Under the pieces are notes generated by a model. It had not been told where the DNA came from, made no database searches, and saw only the letters and a program-made list of their open reading frames with translations. From Catenaria anguillulae PL171 (Eukaryota > Blastocladiomycota > Blastocladiomycetes > Blastocladiales > Catenariaceae): DNA of 64,000 nt. The stretch is from positions 1-64,000 of the forward strand of contig MCFL01000060.1 in assembly GCA_002102555.1 (NCBI GenBank), written 5' to 3'. The position numbers and the translations under genes were made by a program. Positions 61,743-64,000 of this stretch are shown one piece after another; the stretch's first letter is position 1, and each line of letters begins with the position of its first letter.

Positions 61743-62763
61743 CTGGTGCCATCGGATCGTTGTTCGTTGTTGTGACTTGCCTTTGCAGTACGAATGTTGT
61801 CTCACATCGTCTATTGCTGATCTGCTGCCGTCATTCATGGAAATTTTCACGACTCTCACTCCTAACATTGCCTTGAGGGGAAACTGCGAGGACCGGCACA
61901 CACCGATAGGTATCGACACATCGATACACCCAACAACTGTGAAACTCGTCATCGTCCCCGTCCGAGTCCCTGAGCCAGGCGCCAGCACTGCGTTTGATGG
62001 ATGGTGTGCTGGGTCCCTCTCTGAGCGCACTTCCCGAATCTTTCCGATCAATCATCAAATGCTTGGCGGTCGACAGCCGCAGTCAGGCATGTATCATGCA
62101 CTGCAACCGACGGCGGTGTTACAGGGAAGTATTGACAGCAATCATCGTGAACTGTCGCGCGCGTCATTGGCGGAGGGACTCGCTTGCGCCATAAATGTGT
62201 AAAGACGCACCTTCCATATTTCGTTCACTCAATGAAACAGAACAAATGTAAATGAGTCATGAGAGTTCACCCCGGGATCCGTCGCTCGCTGTCTCTATTT
62301 CCGGCCGCGGTTTTCGGCAGGTGCGAACAAGGTTGCCCAAAGATCTGAGACGCGTGCATTATCTTGACGCGTGCCTCCACTCGCGATCGTTCAAGGGCTT
62401 GGCCCCTCCATTTTACTTTTCGGTAAGCCGGGCGACCCTGAAATACTCGGGCGGTATTGCGAATAAGGAAGAATAAACAGAGTCAGTCAATGACCAAAAT
62501 CGACCCGGTTTCTTCCGCCCCGTATTTTCTTCGTTTACAGATCCGTTTGGCATAAAAAGGCAGCTGCAACCCCATCCATCTGCCCTCGACATGTCACGCC
62601 CATGTATTCAAATGATTCATTATCCTAGCACAAAGAGCTTCATCGAACTCATTCACCTATATTCTATGGACCCAACATCAACCATCTCGGATTCCCGTAT
62701 CCATTCCCACACGCGACATCATCTCAAATCTGCCAAGCGAGCCGAGCGACGGTCACCATCACC
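61743..62763. other. Intergenic region
   Basis: 1.0 kb between Cdc6 and the MFS gene, both plus strand. A CATAAAAAGG motif at about 62551 is a possible TATA element for the transporter. No coding signal otherwise. Confidence 0.4.
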
Positions 62764-64000
62764 ATGGTATCCAATAACAACACCAGTTCTCCCAAGTCTA
62801 CCCAGAGCGTGTCGAGTCCCAAGGTCGGTTGGCTAAAGCGTCACTTTACCGACTCGCGGCGCCGAACCACGTCGAAACAGGCATGTGCTCTGTCATCGTT
62901 GTGTCGTTCAAAATTCAACGACTAACTCATCTTTCTCTCGTACTTCGGAAAAACAGCTCGAACGTGAAGCCTTCCTCTTTGGCACCACACCCTTCCGCCG
63001 TTTGTACCTCATTCCCGCCTCAATCCTCACGCAACTCGCCGCAGGCTCCCTCTACGCCTGGTCAGTCTACAACCTTCCTCTCACCACACACATGAACTCG
63101 GACCTGCCGCCAACGTCTCCCGACCGCATCTCCATCGAACTCGTTTCGCAATCGTTTTACGTGACCATTGCCTTCTTCGGCATTGCATGTTTCCTGTGCG
63201 GCCCGTGGCTCGAGCGCCATGGTCCGCGCCGCATGTCGCTGATTGGCGCAACATTGTTTTTCATCGGCCAGCTGATTGCCGCTCTTTCCATGTACCTCCG
63301 ATGCATGCCACTCCTGTTTATTGGCTATGGCGTGTTTGCCGGATTTGGCATTGGATGCTGCTACCTGATCCCCGTGTCCATTCTGCAGCAGTGGTATCCG
63401 GAAAACAAGGGGTTTAGTGCGGCCGTATCGGTGGGCTCATTTGGCCTCGGGTCCGTCGTGGCAAGTTTTACGCAGGCGGCGCTGATTCGGCAAGTCGGTG
63501 TCACCTTGACGTTTGTTGTGCTCGGGTGCACGTACTTTGTGGTCCAGGTCGGTGCCGCTTTTGTCATGCGGTTTCCTCCAATCGAGTCCATGTTGGCCGT
63601 GGCGGCGGCAGCAGCGTTGGAGCCCACGTCGGATGAGGAGCAGGTGGTCGACAGAGTCAAGTCGGTGCAGTGCAAGCTGCCAACCAAACAACAGCAACGC
63701 CGCGGGTCCATGACGCCGCTCACATCGACTGCGGCGGTGGCCAACGAGCCATCCATGTTTCGGACACCCATGCCCGTCGTCGACGAAGAACGAGGTGGAA
63801 AGCAAGGTGTTGGGTCCACGGACACATTGACCGACTTTCCAACTGTTGCCGACTCAAAACTGGTTGCGGCGAATGCACTCAAGTCTCCGTTGTCGCCGAC
63901 CGAATCCACCTTCAGTCTGTCACGCACCCGGCGCGCCTCGATCGCATTATCCATTGCCATGTCGACACACACCATTGACGACGTGGACGATTTTCTTCTC
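62764..64000 (+). CDS. Major facilitator (OFA/oxalate-formate antiporter-like) transporter, truncated by window end
   Basis: Exon 1 62764-62880, then exon 2 from 62957, still open at the window end (387 residues visible). The first intron appears to use a GC donor (CAG-GCATGT) and an AACAG acceptor, and the phase fits exactly. After a short cytosolic N-terminus come transmembrane helices: LYLIPASILTQLAAGSLYAW, QSFYVTIAFFGIACFLCGPW, RMSLIGATLFFIGQLIAALS, GYGVFAGFGIGCCYLIPVSI, AVSVGSFGLGSVVASF. These resemble OFA-family MFS carriers (oxalate/formate, monocarboxylates). A long Ser/Thr-rich central loop (SPLSPTESTFSLSRTRRAS) follows helix 6. Substrate unknown. Confidence 0.8.

Overview
This window looks like nuclear DNA of a fungus. 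It has dense protein-coding genes on both strands, short introns of roughly 60-95 bp with GTATGT/GTACGT-type donors, CTAAC-like branch points and CAG/TAG acceptors, and a conserved eukaryotic gene set (kexin, beta-COP, V-ATPase subunit D, Dim1, Cdc6, a PhoD-type phosphatase, a Gcn4-like bZIP). The G+C-rich coding bias and the presence of TRIC-type cation channels and animal-like chitin deacetylase features suggest an early-diverging zoosporic fungus, perhaps Blastocladiomycota. That placement is inference only. I saw no tRNA, rRNA, CRISPR array or transposon.

Layout. 0-2.3 kb: a small coiled-coil gene and a TRIC-like channel. 3.1-9.4 kb: two tandem secreted paralogs with conserved Lys-Arg sites, followed by a complete eight-exon kexin protease that could process such sites. 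9.6-16 kb: a membrane-anchored chitin deacetylase carrying a MopE-like motif, methionine-R-sulfoxide reductase, a disordered protein and V-ATPase subunit D. 16.5-24.4 kb: an Aim32/sucrase-ferredoxin-like protein, a second TRIC-like gene on the opposite strand, a spliced Rmp1-like gene, and beta-COP. 25-33 kb: an unknown small protein, a nucleoside hydrolase, Dim1 and a large F-box-like protein. 33-37 kb: a 1253-residue zinc-finger/AT-hook protein, followed by about 3.4 kb without convincing genes.

40-54 kb: a C2-domain phosphatidylserine decarboxylase, a PhoD phosphatase, a La-related protein, two GNAT acetyltransferases, an unresolved coding-like stretch and a DUF4246 oxygenase-like gene. 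Here four of the recognisable families (the decarboxylase, the La protein, both GNATs and DUF4246) show single-base frame changes, mostly apparent one-base losses in short runs, while the PhoD gene between them is clean. Sequencing error and gene decay are both possible. 56-64 kb: a Gcn4-like bZIP gene whose leader carries four very short upstream ORFs, a third intact GNAT, Cdc6, and an MFS transporter cut off by the window end.

The two most interesting observations are the GCN4-style uORF array upstream of the bZIP gene and the kexin gene lying beside two paralogous secreted proteins with three conserved dibasic sites each. Exon coordinates were worked out by hand from splice signals, reading phase and family conservation. 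Unless stated otherwise they keep the reading frame exactly.
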